DNA from: Ascidia mentula
Taxonomy: Eukaryota > Chordata > Ascidiacea > Phlebobranchia > Ascidiidae
Direction: 5' to 3'
Assembly (NCBI GenBank): GCA_947561715.1
Contig: OX387202.1
Coordinates: forward strand, 10,925,001 to 10,989,000
DNA: 64,000 nucleotides
This document shows, piece by piece, positions 37,336-50,800 of the stretch. Positions within the stretch are counted from its first letter, which is position 1; every line of letters starts with the position of its first letter. Position numbers and translations under genes: made by a program. Below the pieces are notes generated by a model. That model had not been told where the DNA came from, made no database searches, and saw nothing but the letters and a program-made list of their open reading frames with translations.

Positions 37336-39770
37336 ATGGAGCAACGCAATAACGGTACACCAAATGTTCAGACTTTACTTTTAAAAAAGTTTATCTAAAT
37401 AAAAAACAAAATTTTGTTGCCATCGCAACCAAACAGCGTTATTTTAAATAACTGGAATTTGAACTATTCCGTGATTATGCGTTGCTCTGAATTTGAGATT
37501 TTTAGTGAAAGATTTATGTGGATTCTTTGAGACAAAAGGCGCCAATATTCGCTTGGATATAGAAAGGTACCGTCATAGTTTATGTTTCATACATAAGTAG
37601 TGATATTTATACAAGTAAATCGTCAGTTGGTTACACAAAAAGGAAATATATGATAATTAATGAAGAAGTCTTTACATAAATGAAATAAAATGCCGAGGTT
37701 GTTGTAGAACTCAGTTAATTTCAACAATTTTCAATTTCGCGAACTATTAACTTTTTCAGAGAACAAGAAATCAAGAGACAAACCCAAAAAAGCCGAAAAC
37801 ATCTTGAAGAAAATTTACGAAACAGAAAAGAGGTATATGTATCTTTCTACTGACTTCGCATTCGTATGACATACAAAGTTTAACAAAAACAAATTTAGAA
37901 TTTCAGTTCAGCGGCACATGTGACAACGGTTTATAACAGTAAAAATCAAAAGGAGTATATGCCAGTAATGAGTGACCTACCTGAACCATATCCACCATCA
38001 ACAACCAAAGCAGATTTCTACAAGTTAGCATCCGAATGATTATCACGTCACATTTTCCGCATTTCATCAAACCTCACAGAATTGTGTTCTAATTGTGCAG
38101 AGTCAGGGAAACATCTTTATTCAATGATCTAGAAGAATATGTCATTAACATGGAGTCAATGAACATTACCTTTCCAGCACTAATGAACGAGCTCTGCGTT
38201 TGGAAATTAACCGATCTGGAAAAGGTTAAATTATTATTATTATTTGAGAAGAGAAGGGAGTTTAAACATTATTACATGGTTTAGGTTCGGATTCTTTTCC
38301 ACTAGGTCAGCTCCCAAGATTTGAATGCAATCAACTTTACTGAACACTTAGATAACGATTCACCACTTGGTCATTTGAAAGCTATAAAAGAAAACAAAAC
38401 TGATTACTCTGATTTATTTCAACGGCTTTGCAGGTAAAAAAAGCAAATTTTAAATAATACGCAGTTACTTTTAATATATACCAATCTCAAGGCCATATGT
38501 AATTTTTTGGGCCTCATGCGTTTCCTAACAAACTTGTCCCATATTTCGGATATCTTTGTGTTCACTGCATGTGCCGTAAAGCACAAATACTTTACGAATA
38601 TTTTGTTGGTCTGTAGATCCGCTGCTATCCATTGCAAAACAATAGAAGGTTACCTGAAAAGTGTTGACTATTATCCCGACCATTCGTTTACTGCCAATCC
38701 TGGTGAATTTCATGGAAAGTGGAATGCTGTATTGATATTCAATGAATGGAGATTTATTGACACCAATTGGGGAGCTAGGTTTATTGACGGTATCTTATTT
38801 TTTGCGAGTTAATTTTTGTTACTGAATCTTCCGTGCGACTAGTTCATATACACACGGTTAATTTGTCAAAATACCGTTTGTTAAAATCAACATTTTGCTT
38901 CCAACTCATTAAACATAGGCTACATGAAATAAAAACCAAAAAGTTGTAGCTTTTTGTAGTGTGAATTATCCGCTTTTCCTTTTTCTATCAACGTTTTTTC
39001 AGAAATAACAAGGGTAACATCGTACAGATTTCACGAGTTTTGGTTTCTCACTGATCCAGACAAGTTTATCACAAGCCATTATCCAGATGAATCCGCTTGG
39101 CAACTTTTGCATCAACCAATAACACTTGATCAATTTGAGGTATACAAATATTTATTACTTAAATCAAAATCAACCGTGCAATAGTCAATATCATTCGTTG
39201 GATCTTGTAATTATTGTACGCAAATACAATACTTACTTTGTTTCCCTGATTCTATTTTTGCGCTGAGAAGCGAACATATGCAAATAGTTTATAGTTAACC
39301 GACTATATTCCTATCAAACCGATGTAAAATTTTTTACTTACCTTTTATGAGCAGAAATCGGTCATGAAATATCCCAACTTCTCTAAACTTCAAGTTGAAC
39401 TTTTTTCCCATCAAAATGGAATGATAAGAACAGACGAGAGTGGATTTGTGAGGGTGACGTTAAAACATACGTTGGGTAGATCTGATCTCACATTCTCATC
39501 TCTTTTCCAAAGTTGGAAACAAATTGCAGGGCGTAGTACATGGCTCTGTTAAAGGGGCCAAATTTCACGACGCATTGGTAAGAACGACTGTGTAAACATA
39601 GAGCTACAGATTTATTTAGTTTCTACGCTCATCAACGTTTACAGGTATTTGAAGTTCGTCTTCCCCACCCTGGACAATTCATTTTGACATTATATGGTGC
39701 TTTCCCGGATGAAATTCCGGAAATAATTTGTCGATATCAAATAGACGGTTCAATTGTAAGGGGCTTGTGA
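37336..39770 (+). pseudogene. KY/hillarin-like gene F, broken
   Basis: Exons: 37336-37354, 37506-37566, 37760-37832, 37899-38023, 38101-38224, 38285-38433, 38617-38789, 39003-39139, 39355-39577 and 39645-39770. Exon 6 has TAG at 38303-38305 where paralogues have TGG. Exon 9 is 223 nt against 228 in A, B and E and is out of frame after a small deletion near TCTTTTCCAAAGTTGG. The TAG creates a good splice acceptor (TTCTTTTCCACTAG) that would skip seven codons in frame, but exon 9 would still be broken, giving a C-terminally altered product at best. Core reads NAVLIFNEWRFIDTNWGAR. Confidence 0.75.
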
Positions 39771-41894
39771 AGGATGGTGATCTAGGCGTAAAATAATCTT
39801 TATCAACCAAACTGTGACATATTATAATTGCTTTATATATTATACGCAGAAAAACATAAAAAAGTAATATTTCTTGCAAAAAAATCCTGTTTTGATAAAT
39901 TTGATCGGAAAAGCAACGCAATAAATAAAATTCTTCGTTTGACTGTCCCGTCCTTGCTTGTCAGGACATGTTGTTAACAGTATCAATCAGAATAAAACAA
40001 CTATAATATTGACCAATCAAGCAGCTGCAAGAAATATAAATAAGTTCTTCCGTGCCGTTAGATAATGCCCGAATCACATCAATTAAGTCTGCATTTTATC
40101 AACGTCACATAAACGTTTTCTGCGGCACTAAGTTTAATGTAGTCATCACTATGTGGCGCAAGAATTGAATGATATGGATTTGGGTAAAGATTGACGCGAC
40201 CTTGCTCACCACCTTATGATTAAAGACAGTCGCCCCAGAAACATATCAAAAACGTTTGAAAGACGCAGTTGGTGTCGAACAATTTGCAAATTATGAAGTG
40301 AAAGAAAATATTCACAATCGAGACAATTTATTTTTCTGTTCCTTGTTCCACCGATGCTTCTGCAACCATTCACGCTAAAATGACAACACAGGTAATGAAA
40401 AATGAAAGTTTGTATCTTGGAATCTCTTGTATTTTTGGCCAACAAAGATTTGTAAATCAGTTTTTTGTTTTTATGGCCAACAAAGACTCAGTAAAAGAAT
40501 TTTGTAACAGCTCCTGTAAATAATCCTAACTCGTTTGTTTGACGATTTTCCTGTTTCTTTAAGCATGAATAAAATGTTGCAGTGTTGTATTTAAAATTCA
40601 TGTGCGGGGCCACTTTTGTTTATGCCAATGCTTTTCAAGCTGTGTGTCGCGACGACCTGGTACTTAGTTTTCGAGATTGCCATACAGTCCCTATTTTAAA
40701 GGTGTACCGCTGTAATTCGGGTTCTCATGGAAATATCCAACGTAGACTAAACTGTCAGAGTAACGGATAATCGTCTCATTCATTTTAATAGCGATCCAAT
40801 ATGAAGAAGCTCAGAACCAAAAACACGATCCCTTGTTAGGGTCGGCCATGAATATTATTTCCTGCAACACCGAAGGTCTCTCACGCGCCAGACAAGATCT
40901 GTTCGCAAACATTTGCAGTAAGCACAGCTGTGGTATCGTTTACATCTAGGAAAATCACCAGTGGTTGCAACTTTACTAATAGGATTCAACTTTCCACACT
41001 TCTACAAGTATAGAACTGTAATGTGTTTTGTCGACACCAGTCATCAACAATCCCATTTTATTAGCCGTATTGTGGTTATAAAATTCCCAATGCATTAATC
41101 ATGGGCATTACGCTCAAGCACATTTCTGTAAATATTTGCGATGAATTGGCGTGAATGCATTCTTGGGGTTTATCAGAGAAATCCAAACTGAAATGAATCA
41201 AATTACTGACATCCTCGAATCAGAAATCAACTGTCAAATCTGATGGATTAATGTGTGTATTTACATGGATTATCAACATAAAGCATGGACATGATATACA
41301 AGGAATGATAAAACGGAATATGTTGTCAATATCTAATTGACACTTCCAGCAACAAGCCGTTTTTTCAAATGAGTCACGTGGTAATCCGAACTTAAATAAC
41401 CCGGTTTGCATTTTCTATATAGGCCACATGTTTTTTGCGCAAAAAAGATACGAAGGGACAGAGGACAAAGGACATATAGGACAGAAACTTTTTGTACGCC
41501 TGGTTTGTAACGTGTTATTGTTAATCCTTGTGCGCTTGTTTATTATGTAGTAAACTGGTCGATTGACTATGTGTTTTTATAGCAGCCTTTTTATCAGGAG
41601 TCAAATATACGGTAGTGTTATTATTTGTGTAGACGTTTTAAGTAACGCCCTACAAATACCATGATAATAACAAACATGCAGACAGGTGAAGTTCGCTTTT
41701 AACACAAGAATTGTAGGGATTTGTGAAATAAATTCGGTTTGGTATAATTGCTTTCCTGTTATTTGCGATTCAAGGCCTTTTTCAAAACAGGTGAAAGTAT
41801 TTACAATGTCTGTCAATAATTGTAAATCAACACAACTTTGTCATGGTAACTAACGACGGAAAGTTAATTTTCGTCACTTAAACCTCCACAACAA
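39771..41894. repeat. Right edge of the KY cluster, repeats shared with the left edge
   Basis: No gene seen. About 40565-40760 matches the left-edge block at 570-720 and 1270-1400, and 40985-41150 matches positions 3-200. Confidence 0.65.
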
Positions 41895-44800
41895 TTATTC
41901 GCATTTGACTTTCATCTTAGAGCTCATTATGCCACCCCATGAGATCTTCAATCTGAACCAACTCATAGTGTTGTAATGAGTAGAAGTTCTCGACCACAGA
42001 CCATTGAGGCGGGCAGATCCACAAGCACGATGCCACCAAGCTCCACCATAAGTCAGAGCACAATTACCTCCTGGCAACCTGCAATCATAGGCGTCGATTT
42101 TTTAACGTTTTGTAAAAAATTAAGGGTGACATTTCCAGGTTTCAGAAACACGCAAAAAACTTTTCGTTGGTCGTATCGCCCTAAACGTAGGCAAAACGAC
42201 GCAAATTCCGTTTCGTGTCGCTTTGTTTTACACCGAATCATGTTGTTGAAGCACTAAGTTTTAAACACATTTTAATTATAAAAATAACAAACAAATCTAT
42301 TTCGCAACAATGCCGATTCTTACCATTATGCTACAACAACTGCTGCGCTGGGTAACAATTCACAAGAAACTTGTGTTTGTCATGATTGTGACGGTGATAA
42401 TAGAGGTCGTTTGAAACTAGCTTAACGCATAGTATAATGTATGTAGTTTTTCTGACAATAATTTTTAATTTAAGCGAAATCCAGGGGTGACAATACATAC
42501 GTTGTCACCCCTGTTTGTTTGTGAGGGGTGACATGTCACCCCAGTCACCCCTAAATCGACGCCTATGCCTGCAATTATATTTAAGTCGGTTGTCAACAAC
42601 TCTGTGTTACAACTTTTTTAAACTCAGTTAAAACTTGTGTTTAAATAAACTTTAACGCAACCCCCTGTTTCAGAGAAATTAGTTTTTACAATTGTTGATT
42701 TAGGGTAGGCGGTTAACTTTGTCAACGAAAATCAACTATTTGAGAAAATGCATTTTATCTTTTTAACAGAACTCGATTTAGTTCATACAGAGATATAATC
42801 AGACACGTTGCATCATTATTACTCACGTATCATGGTCTCTGTTGCGAGTTGAAAATCTCATCCCGTTTAGACTATGTTGCATATCAACCATGGAATCTGA
42901 TATATTCCCCGAATATCCGGATATAGTAATTGTGTAAGAACTTCCTTCATCGCCAATGCTGAAGATTCTGAATACAACAATGTCATAATGTTTAATTTAT
43001 TGCAAAGTAATTTAGATAACAACGGATAATTTGTTGTTTAAAATCAATCCGCTTACATTGGTTTGTTGCTCATGGAAATGATTGTTAAACATAAAACACT
43101 TTATGACGTAATAAAAGACATGTGTCATACATTGTGTTGTGTTATGTGGGATAATTATTTGACAACTAAGCAATAAACACTTTGTGGGATTAGAAGTTTT
43201 GAGAAGGAAACCCAGATATTTTTCAAAATTTAAGTTCACAAACGGCTTGAGGTCAATTTTTAAGCAACCTGAAACCTGTTCCATTTAAATAAAATGTCAA
43301 TCAAGCATACGATGCTGACATTGCAAGATGTATTTGGAATATCTTACAGGAGAAGTAAAAGTTAGATGAGTTTTTGCCGAGACTATTCTGTAACACGCAT
43401 TTAACTATGTTGTTTGTGACAGAATCTTGATGTTTCTGATCCTACGTCACTGGCAGGGTGCGTGGGCCTCGGTTAAGCGTTCATTCAAGGCGATTACAAA
43501 GAGGTTTTATTGTGGCTGAAAAACAAAGTGGATAAATCTAAGTTTCCAGTCAAGATGCAACGTTTTGGCAAAGGTCAGTATTTGGCACTCAAGATTTTAT
43601 CACAAGGAGTTGGGCAACAACGACCGCATTAACTCATCTGAGCAACAGAATCAAGGGAAAGAAAATTTTCTGCAGCCACATTCTCTAAGCGCAAAAGGTG
43701 GCGTTCGGCCCAATCTGATCCCCACTGAGCTTGGTCCCGGCAATCCGCGATCAAGCGATCGCGCAAACCTCAAGAGCGGTGATGTGGGGTCGTTACGAGT
43801 TGCCGAGTAAATACATTGAAACACAGCAAGAATACTCTTTGTTGCATCAAACTTAAATCCCGAATTTTTAGAATCTGACGTAATAAGGAGGGTATTTCCC
43901 TAACATCTATCAAGATTTGTTAGTTATACAACCTGGCAGCATCGGGTAAATTATCGTTAGAACAATGACATTAAATTGAAAACGTTAAATACATCATAGT
44001 CTTACCTATACTCGGCAAAACCTTGTCCTCCGGAAAAATCCTGAAGGTCAACACGAAGGCGACATCTAGTGGACGCACTGGTGATTTGATGCAGTTTCTC
44101 CAAACCTGATAAAATTTGTTGGTTGTAATAATATTGCTGAAAATACTGGAATTTAAATTGGATTAACTGACACTGTTATATTGACTCGTGGGAGTGGGAT
44201 TGTTAGCGTGCTTGAAACCTTTTGCTTGGTAGCCCTGCATATTAACTGGGTGCGCACAAGTTATCGCAAACCGTTCAGTAAACCTAAAACAAACCATGAT
44301 TCAAAGTTTTCTGGCATTTGTATTTAGTTTCTGTTTAAACTTGTAAGACGTTTAGTTAAGGATTGCTTTATTTGAATACAAACCCATCCAAAATTCTGTT
44401 GATAGATTCCCAAACCCGTTCTTGTAATCCACCCAATCTCTATCGAAACTCACAGATCCATCATAACGACGCTGGAACACCTGGTATTTATCAAGTAAAA
44501 CACTGATCATAATTTAATATCAGCCACAAACACCCGAAACGTGGCAATGGTATGACTGCATGTAACGCAATGTTCGTTTACATGCGTTACAATGAGGCCT
44601 CATACTGTTCTCACTATGAGTGGAGACCTATACATGATTCTGCTGACTCATATCAAGCTTGCTGACTCATACCGAGCTAGCCAATACCTGCTGACATAGT
44701 GTCAGTGTCCAATCAATAGGCTCCACGTCATGTGAAAGAGCGCAAGCATTCTTGTAGTAACAAAAATTTTCCCAGCCTAAAGGTTGTCATGGATTGAAAC

Positions 44801-47800
44801 AACACAGTTAAGATATTTAAACGTCTGTAATATCATCCTGTGTTGTTGGTGCAGTGCTTGATATTTGTCACAATATTAATGCAAATACCTGCCAGCCATC
44901 TTCACAGTAAACCTCTTCCCCAGATCTGAGACGTTGGCGACCTTCAAGTGCGGAAGTTTTGCAAGATTCGGAATGCACAAATTCGTGAAGATTTTCCAGT
45001 CCTACAGAAATACTGTGATGAATTCTGGTTGGTTTCAATCAACGGACGCATGAAGTAGGTCGAGGTTTTAATATAAGGAGGTTGCTGTTATCTGTTTCCT
45101 GCTTCACGTTGATTTGCCGACACATGTGGAGTCAACAACTTTACGACGATTTTGCTACAATTGTTTCAAATTATCCGAATTTGATAAATGTAATAAATTA
45201 GTGGCGGTTAACCAGAAGTGAAATGTTTAATGTAGGATTATCCCCATTGTGCAGTTATCTGCTCAAAATTCCGGCAGACGATTATTTCCTGACTACAGTG
45301 ATTCAAGATTTACTTTGTCCCAATACATTCTGTCCAACGTGAATGTTTTGCTTTTTGCATTACGATTCAATCCCATGTATTGTTTTTAAATTTTGGAAAA
45401 CATTTATATCTTGTTGTTGCACATAATCATACTTTACTGCTCCCTAGCCCCTTTGGTGGCTATGGGTAACTTTGTTTCTGGGTGTTGCGTGAATTTGTGA
45501 GTGACCGAGGTTTATTCGAGGTCGAAAAGTGTTACCAGTATTCAATACAGGTTAGATACAAGTTTTAAACTTGTCATAAGTATAATTATCAGGTGAGTAG
45601 TAAAGGGTGATAGAGTAGAGAACGGGGAGACTTCCTTCCTGTCTCTCTGCTACTCTTTCCGGTTAGGGAGACAGGAAAGAGTACTCTTTCCGTTCTCTTT
45701 CGTATGCATTTCAAAGGGGGACATGTGTCAGGGAGATACTCACAGTTACTCATGAGCCTTCCGGTCTTGATTGGGAGTAAAATAAGATTCTCCTATTGTT
45801 TGTCTCTTTCCGGTGTCGCAATCGTGATTCTATTTTTATCTTGAGCGTGTGAACTTTGTTTGTTTCCGTGCAAGCTGTTTCCATGCAGTCTGTTTTTTGG
45901 ATATTATGCTATGCATATGGTGCCTTCATGTCAGCGAACAATGTGAATTCCAAACATTCCCAGGCTAGAGTTGTGTAATATTTCCGCAGAGAGATATCGC
46001 CGTTTTGATAGTCACACTATTGTCAATGCGTATCTAAGGCCGTTGTTTTTTAAGGGTTTCCCGATTGAAGTCGCGCCCATTCATTCCCATGTTGAAGTAT
46101 CCCTATGTTTCCGATTTCTACGGATTTTCACATCTTTCATGACGCGCATGCCGTTCTCTTAGCCATCTGGTTTGTTGGCCCATATTGCCTGGGCAGTATG
46201 GGAGATCATTGGTTTTCGCCATATGGCGTGGATCTTTGTAAAAAATCATGCGAAAAGGTGATCGGAAACTTTTCCCGCGCATTTCACAGGCGTAAACTCC
46301 GAGATTGATGCCTATTATACAATCAATCCATGCATTTCCTTTGATTTTTTTTTGGCCACACCGATTTCCGTTGTTTTTCACGGTGTGACACTCTTGACTA
46401 GTATAAAAAAGAGTGCGCCCATGGAGAGTTTCTAAGTGTCTCGCGATAGGGATACGACTTGCCAACGTAAATTAGCGGATTGAATGCGCACCTTCAAAAT
46501 CGAAAATGCTTGTGCGATTTCACTGCGGTTTTTGCGGCAAGCATTTTGCCAAAGCAGATGAAGCCATGGAACATGAATCACAATGTAATCAATGTGCAGC
46601 GTGCAATCACTGCGGTAAAAGGTAAACCTTTCATTTATAAATCGCCACCGCAGGAGCTAAAGCCGCCTCTTACAGGTTTATCTCGCTTCACAATATCAAA
46701 CGTCACAGGGAGAGGCATTGCGGGGGTGCACACAAACGCCCGATGTAAGTTGTCTACGATTTGTTTGTTTTCCCGTTATTAACCGTGTCTGGTATTTAGC
46801 GGAAGCGGACAGGAGGCGTCTAAAAGATTCCGTGTTTGGCCGATTCAGTCCAGCAATGCATCAAGACACACGTAATTTATGCTTTTTCCGCTCTTATCCT
46901 TGACAGTTTATAATTTATTATCCCCTTTTAGCGCGGCGTCGGCGTCTGATAATGTGATTCAGGGTAGATACGTCATGGACTTCTCCCAACAAAGTCAAAG
47001 TCACATGTTTCCTGTACATGAGGCGACGGCAGGCTTTAGCGGCCAATACAGCGCCGCGTTGAAAAATTTAAATCTGGCACAGCCTTCCATGTTAACCAAC
47101 GAGAACGAATCCGGGTAAGACGGGCGTTAAACCATAGCATTTCAACGACGTCATTACTCGCTTTCACACAGCATGGCACCTGCGGCAGACAATCAAAACT
47201 CTGGCACACCGCTTCCGATTGCCCAGTCACACATTTCAGGGGATATTTCACAGCCACCAAGTGAAGTGAGTTTTTTTGATTTACTGGCGATGCGGACGCA
47301 AGGTATCCATGCAATGTGCCTGTGTAACTGTCTAATCTAATCGATAACCCGATGTTGCTTTAACAGCGCCCCTAGCGTGGTCGATGCAATGGCCGCCTGC
47401 CCTGACACCATAGATGGAATTCTGCGTGACTTGGGTATTTTAAACCCGTTGAAGCATGACGAGCCGTTGTTATCGGGCGCGCGTGGCAATGACACGCCGG
47501 CCCATAATCCTGCACCATTGCTTAACCCGTGCGGTGCGAAATGGTAAGACGGCCGTCACCGTCATGAAACTGCCTCATGTAAATTATTTTATTGATCAGG
47601 TGTATAGAGAATGCCGGTCAACAGGCTACACCCGCCGTCGGCGGCGAAAGTAGGTGTGTTAAACATCACGACGTTTGTGCGCGGGTTGATAACATTCATT
47701 TGTGGTTAGACGCTTTCAAACCGGCGGCGGCGCTAACCGACAGTTGTTGATATCCGACGAGCCGCCACCGCGAGATGATTTGATTGCCTGGCGCTGGATG

Positions 47801-50800
47801 GCAACACGTACTCAAGCGCGTATTGGCCGTGTCACGTCATTGTACAATTTCTCGTTGCCAATAGCCTGGACTCTTGTTGATGCCATCGTCCATACTATAT
47901 TGGGTGACGGACAGATGGCATTTAAAATTAATTGCAGTTTTGGCTTCATTCTTGTGAATCAATCGGGGGAACGTCGCTATTATCATGCATCGGACAATAA
48001 TGCCAATTTCTTTCCACATCCAACACTAATACAATCGCGTGATGATCTGCTCGAATTTTTTCAAAATCTTGCGGACTGCGACCATCTTGAGGCGGTTAGA
48101 AGACAACGCCCTGACTCGAAATGGAAAGTTGACGTATTGACAAACATCACTTTCTATGTTTATTACACACTGCACGCATGGATTGGAAGTCCTGTTAATT
48201 TACCAAGACATCTGACGCGCAACACCGGTCTTGTGACATTTCACAGAACCGCCGGCCGATCACCGATAATCTGTGTTTATTCCGGTGTATTGCTTCACAC
48301 ATGAGTACGTCACGGGTCGGCGCGCCAAGTCCCACAGCAACGCAATTATGTCAACGGTTCACAGGCAAAAATTGCATTGCGGGCTTTCCCGGTGTGCGCC
48401 TGAGTTTTCTACCGGCGGTTGAAGCTTGCTTTGATTTGAACATTAACGTCTTTGAACTGCAAGCATCGGGGGTGAGCCGAATTCTGTACCGCAGTTTTCG
48501 TCGTCTCCAGAAAAAACGCACCGCAATCTTGAATCTGGATCTTACAAACAATCACTTTAGCTACATCTTCAATTTTTCTCTTTATGCATCAAGTTTCACC
48601 TGCCCCGTCTGCAAGGCGGTCTTCAATCGCATGGACCGATGCTTCCAGCACCAGAAAACCTGTTCTCTTATCACACGTGAAGTATTCCCAGGCGGCTGCT
48701 TTCGTATTGCTCCGACAGTTTTCGACCGTTTGCGAATATTCGGTATCCACGTTCCTTCGGAATATCGATTCTACCCCTTTGTTGTTTGTTATGATTGGGA
48801 AGCAATGATGAGCCAGCGGGATTTACCTGATGCGACCGCGAAAACTGCATGTCTTGCTGAGCACATACCACTTAGTGTTGCGGTGTGCAGCGACGTGCCA
48901 GGGTTTCAGCAAGGTAAATGCTTTGTGACAAACGGCCAACCACAGGAACTTATGAATCGTTTTGTGGGTTACCTGGGGGAAATTCAAGGTCGGGCCACAC
49001 ATTTAATGCAGGAGCGTTTTGAATGGCTTCTGGCTCTTTTGGAAACAAAAGTACAGCAAGCGCTGTTACTCGACCCCGGCCAGGGGGTGCACCCCATCGA
49101 ATCACTGCGAGATGATCTGCCTGCTTATTTACAAATAATCCCCGTAGTGGGTTTTAATTACGGGCGGTATGACCTTCCGTTGACACGACAATGGCTCATA
49201 GAGGCATTAAAAGACGACGACATTGGTTTCGTGGCGAAGAAAGGAAATAATTTCTTATGTATTCAAACCAGTCGCTTCTCTTTCTTGGACGCACGAAACT
49301 ATATATCGCGCCAAACGTGAATTACGCAAGTTTCTTGAAAGCGTTCGACTGCGAGGAATCGAAAGGTGTATTTCCGTACGAGTTTGTGGACTGCATCGCC
49401 AAGTTAAACGTGACAAGTTTGCCACCAAGAGAAAAAGTTAAACGTGACAAGTTTGCCACGTTTTACAGTTCACTGAAGCGCGAAAGCATTTCTCAAGAGA
49501 CGTACGATGGATGCTTACGTGTCTGGAAGCAACAGAAAATGAGCACCCTTAAAGATTATCTTATGCACTACAATCTGCTTGACGTGGTGCCGTTCGTTCA
49601 AGCGATGGGGAACCTCCGGGCGTTATTCACTCGCTCGGAAGTGGACATGCTCAAACAAGGTATATCTCTGTCCGGCTTGTCACTCAAGATCGCCATGAAA
49701 GATGCCATTAAGACAAACGACGACGTGTATTTTGCGTTGTTCCCCGAACGCCACAAGCATCTATTCCATCTGATACGAGACAATCTTAGGGGCGGTCCGG
49801 CGATTATATTTTCCCGGTATCATAAACGGGACGAAACGCGGATTCGGGCGCTGGAATTTGGTGAAAACGCACGGTTATGCAAGGCTGTCATTGGTTTTGA
49901 CTGCAACTCAATGTATTGTCATTCTACTGGACTTAAAATGCCAACAGGCTATTATTCGGTGGCCACATTAAACGAAGAAACAAAGCTGTTCGAAGTTGAC
50001 CGATCGGCGCGTTATGGTTTCTTAGCTGATGAATGGCTTCGCTGGCGCTCCTTTGCCGATGGTGTTCATATTCAGAGACAGATGAATGGCGGAGAGGTGT
50101 GCATTGGTCGTAAACGTATACCAGTTGACGGGTATGCAGACCGGGGGAATACCCTGTATAATTTCCACGGGTGCTACTTCCACCGCTGTGTTCGGTGCAG
50201 TGAAAAATTCAGCTTCAGTGACCCGGAACGCACATTGGAAGTCCGCCGAAAGACGGTGGAAATTGCAGCCTATCTCCGTGGGCTCCAATATCAGCTAATT
50301 GATATCTATGAGTGTCAATGGAACGAACTAAAACGAACCGATGCGTACGTCCAGGCGTTTCTATCCGCGTTTCTATACCCAGGCCGCATACACGTCTGCC
50401 GCGGGTGGTGACCTTTGAGTCGCTGTTGGCCGGAATAGCCGATGGCAGTATTTTCGGTGCCGTAGAATGCGACATACACGTGCCTAAGGAACTGTGGGAC
50501 ACATTCAAGGATGTTTCGCCTATATTCAAGGCCGCGAAAGTTGGTCGTGAAGACATAGGACCTTTAATGTCCGCGTATGCAGAGAAGCAGGGCCTACTGA
50601 AAACCAAGCGACAGATGCTTATAGGCGCAATGCACGCCGAACGGATTCTTCTTGCTTCCCCTTTGGCCGAGTGGTATTTGAAGCATGGCCCTAAAATTAC
50701 GCAAATTTACCGCGTGATTGCATTTGAACCGCGAGCATGTTTCAGCCATTTTGCGGAAACGGTCACGGCGGCGCGGCGACAAGGTGATGTTGACCCTGCC

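Noticed and set aside
43565..43810. 81-codon + strand frame between ficolin-like exons
   Set aside because: No recognisable domain, antisense to the gene and within its intron 4. Possibly an old processed fragment, not supportable.
46118..46465. 115-codon - strand frame near the Polinton left end
   Set aside because: No domain, in subterminal DNA, opposite to the polymerase exons; probably chance.
48301..48303. ATG 48301 as polymerase start
   Set aside because: Conserved coding continues upstream in the same frame (DNLCLFRC), so the ATG is internal.
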